A DNA stretch of 8,137 bases, from assembly GCA_017941505.1 (NCBI GenBank), contig JAGAWH010000181.1, forward strand, positions 1-8,137. The letters run 5' to 3'. The translations under genes and the position numbers were made by a program. The notes under the pieces were generated by a model. The model did no database searches, was not told the origin of the DNA, and worked only from the letters and a program-made list of their open reading frames with translations. Origin of the DNA: Faecalicoccus sp. GTDB lineage: Bacteria; Bacillota_I; Bacilli_A; Erysipelotrichales; Erysipelotrichaceae. Of the stretch, positions 1 through 7,002 are shown one piece after another (position 1 is the first letter of the stretch; each line of letters begins with the position of its first letter).

Positions 1-930
1 GTCGGCTTATCCGGATGGAAAAATGCCGAAAAAGAAGCAGTTAATTATGGACAGAGAATTGAAGCCTTAACAAAACAAGCCGAAAATGAGAAAAATAAGA
101 AGAAGAGAAATGGAATCATTGTTGGAGCAATTGTTTTAGCAATTGTGGCTGTAGTAATAGCAATAACTCAATTCATTATACCTGAGCAAAAATACAACGA
201 TGCAATCGCATTGATGGATGATAAAAAATATGAAGAGGCAATTGCAGTATTTGAAAGTTTAAATGGATACAAGGAAAGTAACGCAAAAATTGAAGAATGC
301 AACAATGAGATAGCTTATTTATTTGCAACGGATTTGATGGAAAAAGGGAACTATATCGAAGCATATAACAAATTCATACAAATGGACGGCTATAAAGATA
401 GCAATGAAAAGATGGAACAATGTTTTAATGAGTATTTGAAAAGTATTGCGGTAGGATCAACCTTATCCTTCGGAGATATTGAATGGTTGGTATTGGCTAA
501 AGAAGAAGGAAGAGTACTAGTTATCAGCAAAAATAGCATTGGAGATAAGGCATACGATGGATCAACATGGGCGACATGTTCGCTAAGAAATTGGCTCAAT
601 ACATCTTTCTATAATGATACATTTACAGACTTTGAGCAAAGTAAAATCCTTACGACAACTGTTAAAGCAGAGAATAATCCTAAATATGATACGAGTCCAG
701 GAAATGATACCGAGGATAAAATCTTCTTGTTATCGATCCAGGAAGCCGAAAAGTACTTTGCATCGGATAATGCTAGAAGCATTGGTGAAATGTGGTGGCT
801 TCGGTCTCCAGGCGGCACTAGTCATGGTGCTGCGAAGGTCGACGACGATGGCTACATCGATGTCCATGGTCGTGGACACGTCTCCGACGACAGGGCGGTT
901 CGTCCCGCTATGTGGATTTCAATAGAATAA
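1..930 (+). CDS. Membrane-anchored repeat protein with C-terminal DUF6273-like domain (5' end missing)
   Basis: The frame is open from base 1 to the TAA at 928-930, so the true start lies upstream; an internal GTG at 145 is inside the membrane segment and is not the start. Residues are numbered within the 309-aa fragment. Residues 2-22 form a short helical motif (GWKNA...), 28-37 are a very basic stretch, and 39-60 are one clear transmembrane helix. Residues 61-148 hold two TPR-like helical repeats carrying GYKES/GYKDS followed by K-x3-EC or K-x3-QC. Residues 156-309 resemble DUF6273: W-L-V-L-A near the start, S-LRNWLN in the middle, then WWLRSPG (265-271) and VRPAMWI near the end. Related proteins often start with a zinc ribbon, which would be outside this window. 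The basic stretch before the helix suggests the C-terminal domain is extracellular (inference). Function is unknown; a ligand-binding, C-type-lectin-like role is a guess. The last ~120 bp differ strongly in base composition (see findings). Confidence 0.85.
   Translation, partial: VGLSGWKNAEKEAVNYGQRIEALTKQAENEKNKKKRNGIIVGAIVLAIVAVVIAITQFIIPEQKYNDAIALMDDKKYEEAIAVFESLNGYKESNAKIEECNNEIAYLFATDLMEKGNYIEAYNKFIQMDGYKDSNEKMEQCFNEYLKSIAVGSTLSFGDIEWLVLAKEEGRVLVISKNSIGDKAYDGSTWATCSLRNWLNTSFYNDTFTDFEQSKILTTTVKAENNPKYDTSPGNDTEDKIFLLSIQEAEKYFASDNARSIGEMWWLRSPGGTSHGAAKVDDDGYIDVHGRGHVSDDRAVRPAMWISIE
793..915 (+). other. Candidate hypervariable segment (DGR variable-region-like) in the DUF6273-like domain
   Basis: These 41 codons (WW...AMW) contain 76 G/C of 123 bases by hand count, against 47 of the preceding 123. 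The constant codons are poor in A (TGG, CTT, CGG, GGC, GTC, GTT, CGT, CCC). The residues expected to vary are Asp281, 282, 283, 287, 296, 297, His275, 289, 293 and Ser295. All are NNC or NNT codons reachable from AAC/AAT by changing only A. That is the signature of adenine-specific mutagenic retrohoming in diversity-generating retroelements. No template repeat or reverse transcriptase is visible here, so the assignment is a hypothesis. Confidence 0.35.
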
Positions 931-941
931 TTTCAGAATTT

Positions 942-973
942 AAGGTTAGTCATCAAGACTAACCTTTTATTTT
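942..973 (+). terminator. Rho-independent terminator after the DUF6273-like gene
   Basis: A perfect 10-bp stem (942-951 with 957-966, AAGGTTAGTC/GACTAACCTT) closes a 5-nt loop. It is followed by a T-rich run to 973 and sits 11 nt after the stop codon. If the upstream 3' end is a DGR variable region, this is also where a homing-associated hairpin could lie, but termination explains it fully. Confidence 0.85.
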
Positions 974-1014
974 GCGCTATAGGCATTTTGGCTAATTTGT
1001 GCAACATTTTAATT

Positions 1015-1037
1015 GTCGCTCTCTAAGCGACCTTTTA
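1015..1037 (+). terminator. Second, weaker hairpin with T-run
   Basis: GTCGCT (1015-1020) pairs with AGCGAC (1026-1031) around a 5-nt loop and is followed by CTTTTAT. It may be a back-up terminator for the first gene or a leader hairpin of the next gene, whose ribosome binding site begins 32 nt further on. The stem is only 6 bp. Confidence 0.45.
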
Positions 1038-1079
1038 TTACATATTGTTGATACACTATTTTCAAGGAGGAAATGAATT

Positions 1080-1355
1080 ATGATGATCAGTCCGGAAGGT
1101 TATTATCGAATGAATCTTGATGGTAAAACAAAAGAAGAAATAGAAGTAGAAATCAGATTCTTGAAACAGGAGATTGCCGACTTAAAATATGATATAAAAA
1201 GACGCCCTTTTATAGCAGAGTATATGCCTACAAGATCAACTATGTTGGAGTGTACTCGTGAATATCTCAAGCGAGCCATTCAGGCATATAAAGATGTCGG
1301 TGGCTTAGACTCTGACTTAAGAAAACTAAATATTACACATAGAACCATCTATTAA
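1080..1355 (+). CDS. Small protein of unknown function with a short coiled-coil-like helix (91 aa)
   Basis: I do not recognise this family. The gene is credible because a perfect AAGGAGG (1064-1070) sits 9 nt before the ATG at 1080, and a strong terminator begins right after the TAA. A second ATG at 1083 is directly adjacent and could be used instead. The protein is charged and soluble-looking, with no signal peptide or membrane segment. Residues 16-42 (KTKEEIEVEIRFL...) alternate charged and Leu/Ile residues like an amphipathic helix or short coiled coil. A second helix covers about 55-75 (MLECTREYLKRAIQAY), and the end is L-D-S-D-L-R-K-L-N-I. It has hairpins on both sides and appears to be monocistronic. 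Its position beside an Xre/ImmA-PIN module fits accessory or prophage-remnant DNA, but no function can be assigned. Confidence 0.7.
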   Translation: MMISPEGYYRMNLDGKTKEEIEVEIRFLKQEIADLKYDIKRRPFIAEYMPTRSTMLECTREYLKRAIQAYKDVGGLDSDLRKLNITHRTIY

Positions 1356-1357
1356 CT

Positions 1358-1410
1358 TGAAAAAGTGTCAAATTATTCCTAAATGATTCGACACTTTTTC
1401 ATTTTGCTTA
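1358..1410 (+). terminator. Long stem-loop terminator after the 91-aa gene
   Basis: TGAAAAAGTGTC (1358-1369) pairs perfectly with GACACTTTTTCA (1390-1401). The pairing can continue inward past one A-C mismatch for six more pairs (1371-1376 with 1383-1388, one of them G-T) to a 6-nt loop. A T-rich run follows (CATTTTGCTT). The A-rich left arm also gives a T-run on the other strand, so it could act in both directions. Confidence 0.85.
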
Positions 1411-1423
1411 ATTCAATCCGTGA

Positions 1424-1472
1424 CAAAGCTTTGACAATAATATCATCAATAATAGTAGTTATGCATTGATGA
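1424..1472. promoter_or_regulatory. Dyad symmetries upstream of the Xre/ImmA gene (candidate operator region)
   Basis: In the 205-bp gap before the Xre gene there is a perfect 10-bp palindrome, CAAAGCTTTG (1424-1433), flanked by TGACA on both sides. There is also an 8-bp inverted repeat, TCATCAAT (1443-1450) / ATTGATGA (1465-1472), with a 14-nt spacer. A TTGACA at 1431-1436 lacks a convincing -10 partner. Xre regulators commonly bind dyads near their own promoter, so autoregulation is possible. The rest of the gap shows nothing else I can identify. Confidence 0.3.
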
Positions 1473-1509
1473 ACAATAAATATACTTAATTCCAGGTAAA
1501 GGCTTTGGT

Positions 1510-1538
1510 GTTTATTTCTCTTTAAAATATGATAAAAT
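1510..1538 (+). promoter_or_regulatory. Candidate extended -10 promoter for the Xre/ImmA-PIN operon
   Basis: TG-A-TAAAAT (extended -10; hexamer 1533-1538) differs from TATAAT at one base. A poor -35 (GTTTAT, 1510-1515) lies 17 bp upstream. The predicted start of transcription is just before the AAGGAGG at 1547-1553, giving a very short leader. Confidence 0.4.
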
Positions 1539-1560
1539 ATAAACAGAAGGAGGCATGATT

Positions 1561-2586
1561 ATGTTTCAAAAAAATTTAAAATATTATCGCTTAAAAAACA
1601 ATTTAACAAAAGCGGCACTTGCCTCCATGGTAGGTGTGACGCCAATGGCCATAACGAATTATGAAAATGGATCTCGACGGCCGGATATGTCTACCATAAA
1701 GGCACTTGCTAAGGCATTAGGAGTCAAGACTATTGATTTCCTTGCGGTTCGAAACGCTAACCTTATTTTTACTCATGAAGAATTTAGGAAAAACAGCAAA
1801 CTAACCCAAGCTCAGCAGGAATATATTCGTGAAGCTGTAGAAGAATACTTCTCACGCTTTTTTGAGGTTGTTGAGCTGCTGGGTGGAGAGGTTCTTCCTC
1901 GTGCACCTGAACTTCACTCACTTGTACTTTCTAAAGATCCGGAAAAAGACGGAATGGCTCTTAGACATTATCTAAATGTCAATCAACATGGTCCCGTTGG
2001 CAGCTTCATTGATTTACTGGAAAATCAGGGGATTTTAGTTTTCATGCTGGATATTAATAATCCAAATTTCTCCGGTATGAACGGAAATATTAATGGTCGT
2101 CCTTATATTGTAATCAATCGCAATATGACGCAGGAGCGAATCCGTACCACCCTTGGGCATGAAATTTCTCATTTTGCGTTCGAGTGGCCAAGTCAAATGG
2201 ATGACAAAGAAATTGAAAAGTATGCTACAGCTGTTTCAGGAGCATTCTTCTTTCCAAAAGAAGATGCTGTTCGGGAATTAGGTGTTCGCCGACGCTCAAT
2301 AACAACGGATATGTTTGCTGTTTGCAAAGAATATGGCATTGCTATGTCGATGTTAGTGGTTAGAGCGCATATCTGTAAAATCATTAATGATACCGTGTAT
2401 AGAAACTATTTTATCCATAATGGACGTAATGAAATTTCCATGATAGAGAAGGAATATCCCTTTCTTTTCGAACAATTAGTATATCGTGCTGTAAATGAGC
2501 AGGAAATTTCTATTCAAAAAGGGGCCGAACTGCTAAAAATGTCGTATGACAAAGTAGCAGAGAATTGCTACGTTGTGGAGGGATAA
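1561..2586 (+). CDS. Xre-family HTH fused to ImmA/IrrE-type zinc metallopeptidase
   Basis: The start is ATG 1561, 7 nt after AAGGAGG (1547-1553); ATG 1555 is only 1 nt from it, too close. The product is 341 aa. Residues 4-62 are an Xre/Cro-type helix-turn-helix (LKYYRLKNNLTKAAL... ITNYENGSRRPDMSTI). Residues ~75-120 are a helical linker. From ~135 onward comes an ImmA/IrrE (COG2856-type) peptidase with HEISH at 200-204 and a likely third zinc ligand at Glu219, in a stretch that aligns with the family's E-x-x-AN-x-FAA-x-x-LMP motif and ends in FFFP. In this family ImmA cleaves a phage/ICE repressor and IrrE controls a DNA-damage response. As Xre fusions next to a toxin-like gene they are proposed antitoxins or regulators. 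The next gene, a PIN protein, starts 3 nt after this stop, so the two are very likely co-translated. I infer a DNA-binding autoregulator that also controls, or is proteolytically coupled to, the PIN protein. Target unknown. Confidence 0.9.
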   Translation: MFQKNLKYYRLKNNLTKAALASMVGVTPMAITNYENGSRRPDMSTIKALAKALGVKTIDFLAVRNANLIFTHEEFRKNSKLTQAQQEYIREAVEEYFSRFFEVVELLGGEVLPRAPELHSLVLSKDPEKDGMALRHYLNVNQHGPVGSFIDLLENQGILVFMLDINNPNFSGMNGNINGRPYIVINRNMTQERIRTTLGHEISHFAFEWPSQMDDKEIEKYATAVSGAFFFPKEDAVRELGVRRRSITTDMFAVCKEYGIAMSMLVVRAHICKIINDTVYRNYFIHNGRNEISMIEKEYPFLFEQLVYRAVNEQEISIQKGAELLKMSYDKVAENCYVVEG

Positions 2587-2589
2587 GAT

Positions 2590-3087
2590 TTGAAATATAT
2601 CAGCAGTGATACAAATATTTGGATAGATTTTTTGACAATAGATCGTTTAGAGCTGCCTTTTAAATTGCCTTATACCTATCTTATGAACGATGAGGTGATT
2701 TCTAATGAATTGCTGCAGCCAAAAGGTTTGGGTGAAAAGCTCATACATCTTGGATTAAGAGCTACTGAATTATCAGAAGAAGAATATTTTCTTGCAGGAG
2801 AGCTCAATTATAGATATCGAAAGCCATCCTTATCTGACTGTATTGCTCTTGCGATTGCTAAATGTCGCCAAATTACACTTCTTACCGGTGATGGTGCATT
2901 ACGTAATGCCGCTAAGAAAGAGAATGTACCTGTAATTGGAACAATCGGAATTTTGGATCAAGTATTCAGATATAAATCTATTGATTCAGAAGAGTATCTT
3001 TTCTGTCTGGAAGAGCTCAAACGAAATAATGGTGGTAAGGTAAGACTTCCTTTGCAGGAAATCCAAGAAAGAATTGATAAGCTATAA
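2590..3087 (+). CDS. PIN-domain protein, putative toxin RNase paired with the Xre/ImmA protein
   Basis: The 165-aa product has the acidic residues expected of a PIN nuclease: Asp7 in SSDTNIW, Glu40 in ISNELLQP, Asp83 in SLSDCIALA and Asp101 in LLTGDGALRNAA. The tail VPVIGTIGILDQVF is typical of PIN proteins of the DUF3368 type. PIN toxins are magnesium-dependent RNases, often cutting tRNA, rRNA or mRNA. The start is TTG 2590, 7 nt after GGAGGG (2577-2582), which lies in the last codons of the upstream gene; no better ATG exists, since the PIN beta-strand begins right at this codon. The 3-nt gap to the preceding stop points to coupled translation. About 30 residues follow the core (EEYLFCLEELKRNNGGK...), a possible contact surface for the partner. 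Toxicity is inferred from family and context; a housekeeping role is less likely. Confidence 0.85.
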   Translation: MKYISSDTNIWIDFLTIDRLELPFKLPYTYLMNDEVISNELLQPKGLGEKLIHLGLRATELSEEEYFLAGELNYRYRKPSLSDCIALAIAKCRQITLLTGDGALRNAAKKENVPVIGTIGILDQVFRYKSIDSEEYLFCLEELKRNNGGKVRLPLQEIQERIDKL

Positions 3088-3088
3088 T

Positions 3089-3128
3089 AAAAGAGTCAAA
3101 CCACTATGTAATGGTTTGACTCTTTTTT
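3089..3128. terminator. Shared bidirectional terminator between the PIN gene and the NimA-like gene
   Basis: A perfect 15-bp stem (3089-3103 with 3112-3126) closes an 8-nt loop and is followed by TT. It starts 2 nt after the PIN stop codon and abuts the stop codon of the convergent gene at 3127. The A-rich left arm supplies a T-run for minus-strand transcripts. Confidence 0.9.
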
Positions 3129-3603
3129 ACGCTTCATTTACAAGTTTTCCGGAAATATGTTCAGGTACTAGTCTAAACATAAGCGTAGCCGGACCGGATC
3201 TTTCGATTTCTCTTTGGATATAGTCTTCATCCTTGGTAAATTTATAACTTAACAATCGAGATATACGATAGATTTCATCACGGTCTTCAATAAACTCAAT
3301 TCTTCCAAACACAATGACAGATTTAATGTTTAGTGCCCATTCATCCGGCTTTACAAAGCCTTTGTCATAAACACAGAAAGATACCTTATCATGCTTTTTC
3401 ATCGCATCGATCTTATGACCTTTTTTACCGCTATGGAAATAAATATTTCCATCTTCTTCACAATAGTAATGATTGACAGGCATTCCATACGGATAGTCAT
3501 CATCACCTAATACCGAAAGAATACCTCGAAGTTCATTTTTTAAAATTTCAATACACTCTGAATCCGGAAGCTGCTGTTTATATCTTTGCATCGGTCGAAA
3601 CAT
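3127..3603 (-). CDS. NimA/pyridoxamine 5'-phosphate oxidase-like flavin-binding protein
   Basis: The product is 158 aa. I place the start at ATG 3603 because GGAGG (3612-3616) lies 8 nt upstream on this strand. An in-frame ATG at 3633 has no ribosome binding site and falls at the predicted transcription start. The sequence follows the split-barrel FMN-binding family related to NimA (COG3467-like): an N-terminal helix (CIEILKNELRGILSVL), PYGMPVNHYY, IYFHSGKKGHKIDAMKK, then VSFCVYD and SVIVFGRIEFIED, with LVPEHISGK near the end. Members bind FMN or heme; some reduce nitroimidazoles, most have no known substrate. Nothing indicates pyridoxal metabolism nearby. It is alone on its transcript, divergent from the GH1 gene and convergent with the PIN gene. 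Family assignment is firm; the reaction is unknown. Confidence 0.88.
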   Translation of the reverse strand: MFRPMQRYKQQLPDSECIEILKNELRGILSVLGDDDYPYGMPVNHYYCEEDGNIYFHSGKKGHKIDAMKKHDKVSFCVYDKGFVKPDEWALNIKSVIVFGRIEFIEDRDEIYRISRLLSYKFTKDEDYIQREIERSGPATLMFRLVPEHISGKLVNEA

Positions 3604-3633
3604 ATCGTTGTCCTCCATCTTTTCGTAATTCAT

Positions 3634-3662
3634 ATTGTAAGAAAAAAGGGCTGAAATGAAAA
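3634..3662 (-). promoter_or_regulatory. Candidate promoter of the NimA-like gene
   Basis: On the minus strand, TACAAT (3634-3639) is one base off the -10 consensus and has TTTTCA (3657-3662) 17 bp upstream. Transcription would start near 3627, giving a leader of about 24 nt to the ATG at 3603. This agrees with the start chosen from the ribosome binding site. Confidence 0.45.
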
Positions 3663-3671
3663 GTTATTTTT

Positions 3672-5153
<1,482 letters not shown>

Positions 5154-5160
5154 TATATAG

Positions 5161-5190
5161 AGGTTATCGAAATTTCGATAACCTTTTTTT
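5161..5190 (+). terminator. Terminator after the GH1 gene
   Basis: A perfect 24-bp palindrome (5161-5184) folds into a 10-bp stem with an AATT loop, followed by a run of seven T (5184-5190), 7 nt after the stop codon. It should separate the GH1 transcript from the HAD gene. Confidence 0.93.
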
Positions 5191-5230
5191 AGGCAATATG
5201 TTAAAGTGAAATAATCAAGTGAGGCAGCAT

Positions 5231-6022
5231 ATGAATGATAAAAAAATCTTCTTTTTTGATATAGACGGAACATTAATTGACAGTTCAAAAGGCCAGCATT
5301 CAATTACTGCTGCCGTAAAAGAACAATTAGACCGATTAAAACATCTTGGATATGAAACTATCATAGCTACCGGCAGACCCAAAGCCTTTATCAACAAAGA
5401 TCTTCTTTCAGCCGGCTTTACCGGCATGATCTTATGTAATGGGGCTCATGTTGAACTGGATGGCAAAACCATTTATCGAAATATACCGGATCCGGGTCAA
5501 ACGCAATTATTGATTCAAAGGTTAAATGAATGCGGCTGTCAATATGTGATTGAAACAGAAGATTATTCTTATATCGATTCTTCTTTCTCCAAAAGTCTTG
5601 ATTTTTTTGTCCGCGAAGATATCAATAAAGATAAAATCATATATGACTTTGATGTGGATGACCTATATGGTTCGATATTAAAACTTGAATTGACCATGAG
5701 TAAAAAGAATGTCGAAATAGTACCTCAGATTATTCCTGATTGTTTTCACTATGATGGATACGGAACTGAATTTTTTATGGAGATTTTCGCTAAAGGTAGC
5801 TCGAAAGCCAAAGGAATGGAAGTCATTATCGAAAAACTTCAGGGAACCCAAGAAAATACATGGGCTTTCGGTGATGGAATCAACGATATCGAAATGATTC
5901 AATATGCCGGACATGGAGTAGCGATGGGAAATGCCTGTGATGAATTAAAATCCATCGCCGATGAAATCTGTAAGCCTATCTCAAAAAATGGTTTGGTAAA
6001 ATATTTGATGAAAATAAAGTAA
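5231..6022 (+). CDS. Cof-type HAD-superfamily phosphatase
   Basis: ATG 5231 is chosen because AAGTGAGG (5217-5224) lies 6 nt upstream; the in-frame GTG at 5219 is part of that site. The product is 263 aa, normal for the Cof/HAD-IIB subfamily. Motif I is FFDIDGT with nucleophile Asp10 and acid/base Asp12. Motif II is ATGRP with Thr47, motif III is probably Lys194 in SSKAKGM, and motif IV is FGDGINDIEM (213-222) with Asp215 and Asp219 binding magnesium. Residues ~82-188 form the C2-type cap between motifs II and III. Such enzymes dephosphorylate sugar phosphates, flavin or cofactor phosphates with broad specificity in the cytoplasm. The GH1 gene upstream suggests a sugar-phosphate link, but a strong terminator separates them. 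A weak AATAAT (5210-5215) could be its -10. Substrate cannot be assigned. Confidence 0.92.
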   Translation: MNDKKIFFFDIDGTLIDSSKGQHSITAAVKEQLDRLKHLGYETIIATGRPKAFINKDLLSAGFTGMILCNGAHVELDGKTIYRNIPDPGQTQLLIQRLNECGCQYVIETEDYSYIDSSFSKSLDFFVREDINKDKIIYDFDVDDLYGSILKLELTMSKKNVEIVPQIIPDCFHYDGYGTEFFMEIFAKGSSKAKGMEVIIEKLQGTQENTWAFGDGINDIEMIQYAGHGVAMGNACDELKSIADEICKPISKNGLVKYLMKIK

Positions 6023-6047
6023 GCCTTGTGTACGCTGCACAAGGCTT
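6021..6047. terminator. Shared bidirectional terminator between the HAD and LysR genes
   Basis: AAGCCTTGTG (6021-6030) pairs perfectly with CACAAGGCTT (6038-6047) around a 7-nt loop. It overlaps the HAD stop codon and lies 2 nt from the stop of the convergent LysR gene. T-rich sequence follows on both strands (TATTAAAT on plus, ACTTTATTTT on minus). Confidence 0.85.
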
Positions 6048-6049
6048 TA

Positions 6050-6907
6050 TTAAATGTTTGTTTGTAGATATTGAATGAATGAATCTAAGCGCTTATCCTT
6101 TCTCATCAGACAGTAAAACTGTACTGTAGCCTCCGGATCTTTAATCGGAATCAAAAGACGGTTAGGGTTATTTCTTTCCCGAATGGATCGAAGGGATACA
6201 TCCGTGACAAAGGAAAGAAGCGAAGATGCGTTTTCCAGAGCATTTAATGTCTCTCTGTCGCTTTGCCTGAGGATTTTGGAGTTCGGTAACATTTTCTTTT
6301 TGATTTCATCCCATACTCCCACATAGGAGATCTGTAAGAAGGTATTACCATCAATGTCCTTAAATGTTACACCGGTATCCTTAAATTTTTTTAGGGGATG
6401 ATCACTAGGTATGGATACGTATAACGATTCCGTAGAATACGGCAGGCATACAATATTTGGTAAGTCCATCGGATGAGAGAGGATGATAATATTGTATTTT
6501 TGATCTTCTAATCCCTGCAGGAGGACTTTTTCATTTTCTGTTTCACAGGTAATACTCATATCCGGATAAAGCTGTGTCATTAAGGAAGGTATCTCCATGA
6601 TCGGTCCGGGAGCCGCGCTTCCGATAGAAATCGTATGCAGGGAGCTGTCATAATAGCGTACCATTTGTATCATCCGATTTTCTGAATTTAAAATATCCTG
6701 AGCCAACTGGGCGGCAAGGATTCCTGTATCATTTAAAGTGATGCTGTTTTTGGTTCTGGTAAATAAGGAAACATTTAAAATCTCCTCTAACCGTTTCATA
6801 GAACGGGAAAGAGCAGGTTGGGATATATGCAAGTATTGTGCTGCAGCGGAAAGTGTTCCATATTGATAAAAGGCTGCCAGTGCCTCCAGTAGATGAATTT
6901 CAATCAT
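6050..6907 (-). CDS. LysR-family transcriptional regulator
   Basis: The product is 285 aa, slightly short for the family. ATG 6907 follows GAGG (6915-6918) by 7 nt. Residues 1-60 are the LysR winged helix-turn-helix: HLLEALAAFYQYGTLSAAA, then YLHISQPALSRSMKRLE and LFTRTKNSITLNDTG, matching the classic L-S-x-A-A-x-x-L-x-x-S-Q-P-x-[VL]-S pattern. A linker helix covers ~65-85. From ~90 the periplasmic-binding-like effector domain begins (ISIGSAAPGP), with a likely ligand loop near residues 95-100. The N-terminal domain is close to consensus; the effector domain has no feature I can tie to a ligand. It points away from the zinc-ribbon gene's promoter and toward the HAD gene, with no divergent partner in view, so its target is not evident from position. 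Autoregulation is usual for the family. Confidence 0.93.
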   Translation of the reverse strand: MIEIHLLEALAAFYQYGTLSAAAQYLHISQPALSRSMKRLEEILNVSLFTRTKNSITLNDTGILAAQLAQDILNSENRMIQMVRYYDSSLHTISIGSAAPGPIMEIPSLMTQLYPDMSITCETENEKVLLQGLEDQKYNIIILSHPMDLPNIVCLPYSTESLYVSIPSDHPLKKFKDTGVTFKDIDGNTFLQISYVGVWDEIKKKMLPNSKILRQSDRETLNALENASSLLSFVTDVSLRSIRERNNPNRLLIPIKDPEATVQFYCLMRKDKRLDSFIQYLQTNI

Positions 6908-6931
6908 ATGTGATCCTCACTATTTGCCTTA

Positions 6932-6960
6932 ATTATAACCTATTCCTGATATCAAAACAG
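6932..6960 (-). promoter_or_regulatory. Candidate promoter of the LysR gene
   Basis: On the minus strand a perfect TATAAT (6932-6937) lies 24 nt before the ATG, but only weak -35 matches (CTGTTT at 6955-6960, 17 bp spacing) are seen. Poor -35 elements are common at activator-dependent or autoregulated promoters. Confidence 0.45.
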
Positions 6961-6964
6961 AGTA

Positions 6965-6994
6965 AAGGTCGAATCCCTGGTAGGAATCGACCTT
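6965..6994 (-). terminator. Hairpin downstream of the zinc-ribbon gene
   Basis: AAGGTCGA (6965-6972) pairs with TCGACCTT (6987-6994); three more pairs follow an A-A mismatch, around a 6-nt loop. It lies 8 nt past the stop of the minus-strand gene. The T-run on that strand is weak, while on the plus strand CTTTTG follows, so it may terminate in both directions or act partly as an RNA 3'-end stabiliser. Confidence 0.55.
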
Positions 6995-7002
6995 CTTTTG
7001 AA

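Noticed and set aside
145..147. GTG as start of the first gene
   Set aside because: It lies inside the transmembrane helix and the frame is open to base 1 with recognisable repeat sequence upstream.
614..925. 103-aa plus-strand open frame inside the first gene
   Set aside because: It lies wholly in a shifted frame of the DUF6273-like gene, has no ribosome binding site, and its composition reflects the other frame.
1358..1401. Long hairpin as a mobile-element end or attachment site
   Set aside because: It lies immediately after a stop codon with a T-rich tail, and no partner repeat or target duplication is seen; termination is the simpler reading.
3604..3633. Longer start (ATG 3633) for the NimA-like gene
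   Set aside because: There is no ribosome binding site before it, the likely -10 box ends just upstream, and a GGAGG sits ideally before ATG 3603.
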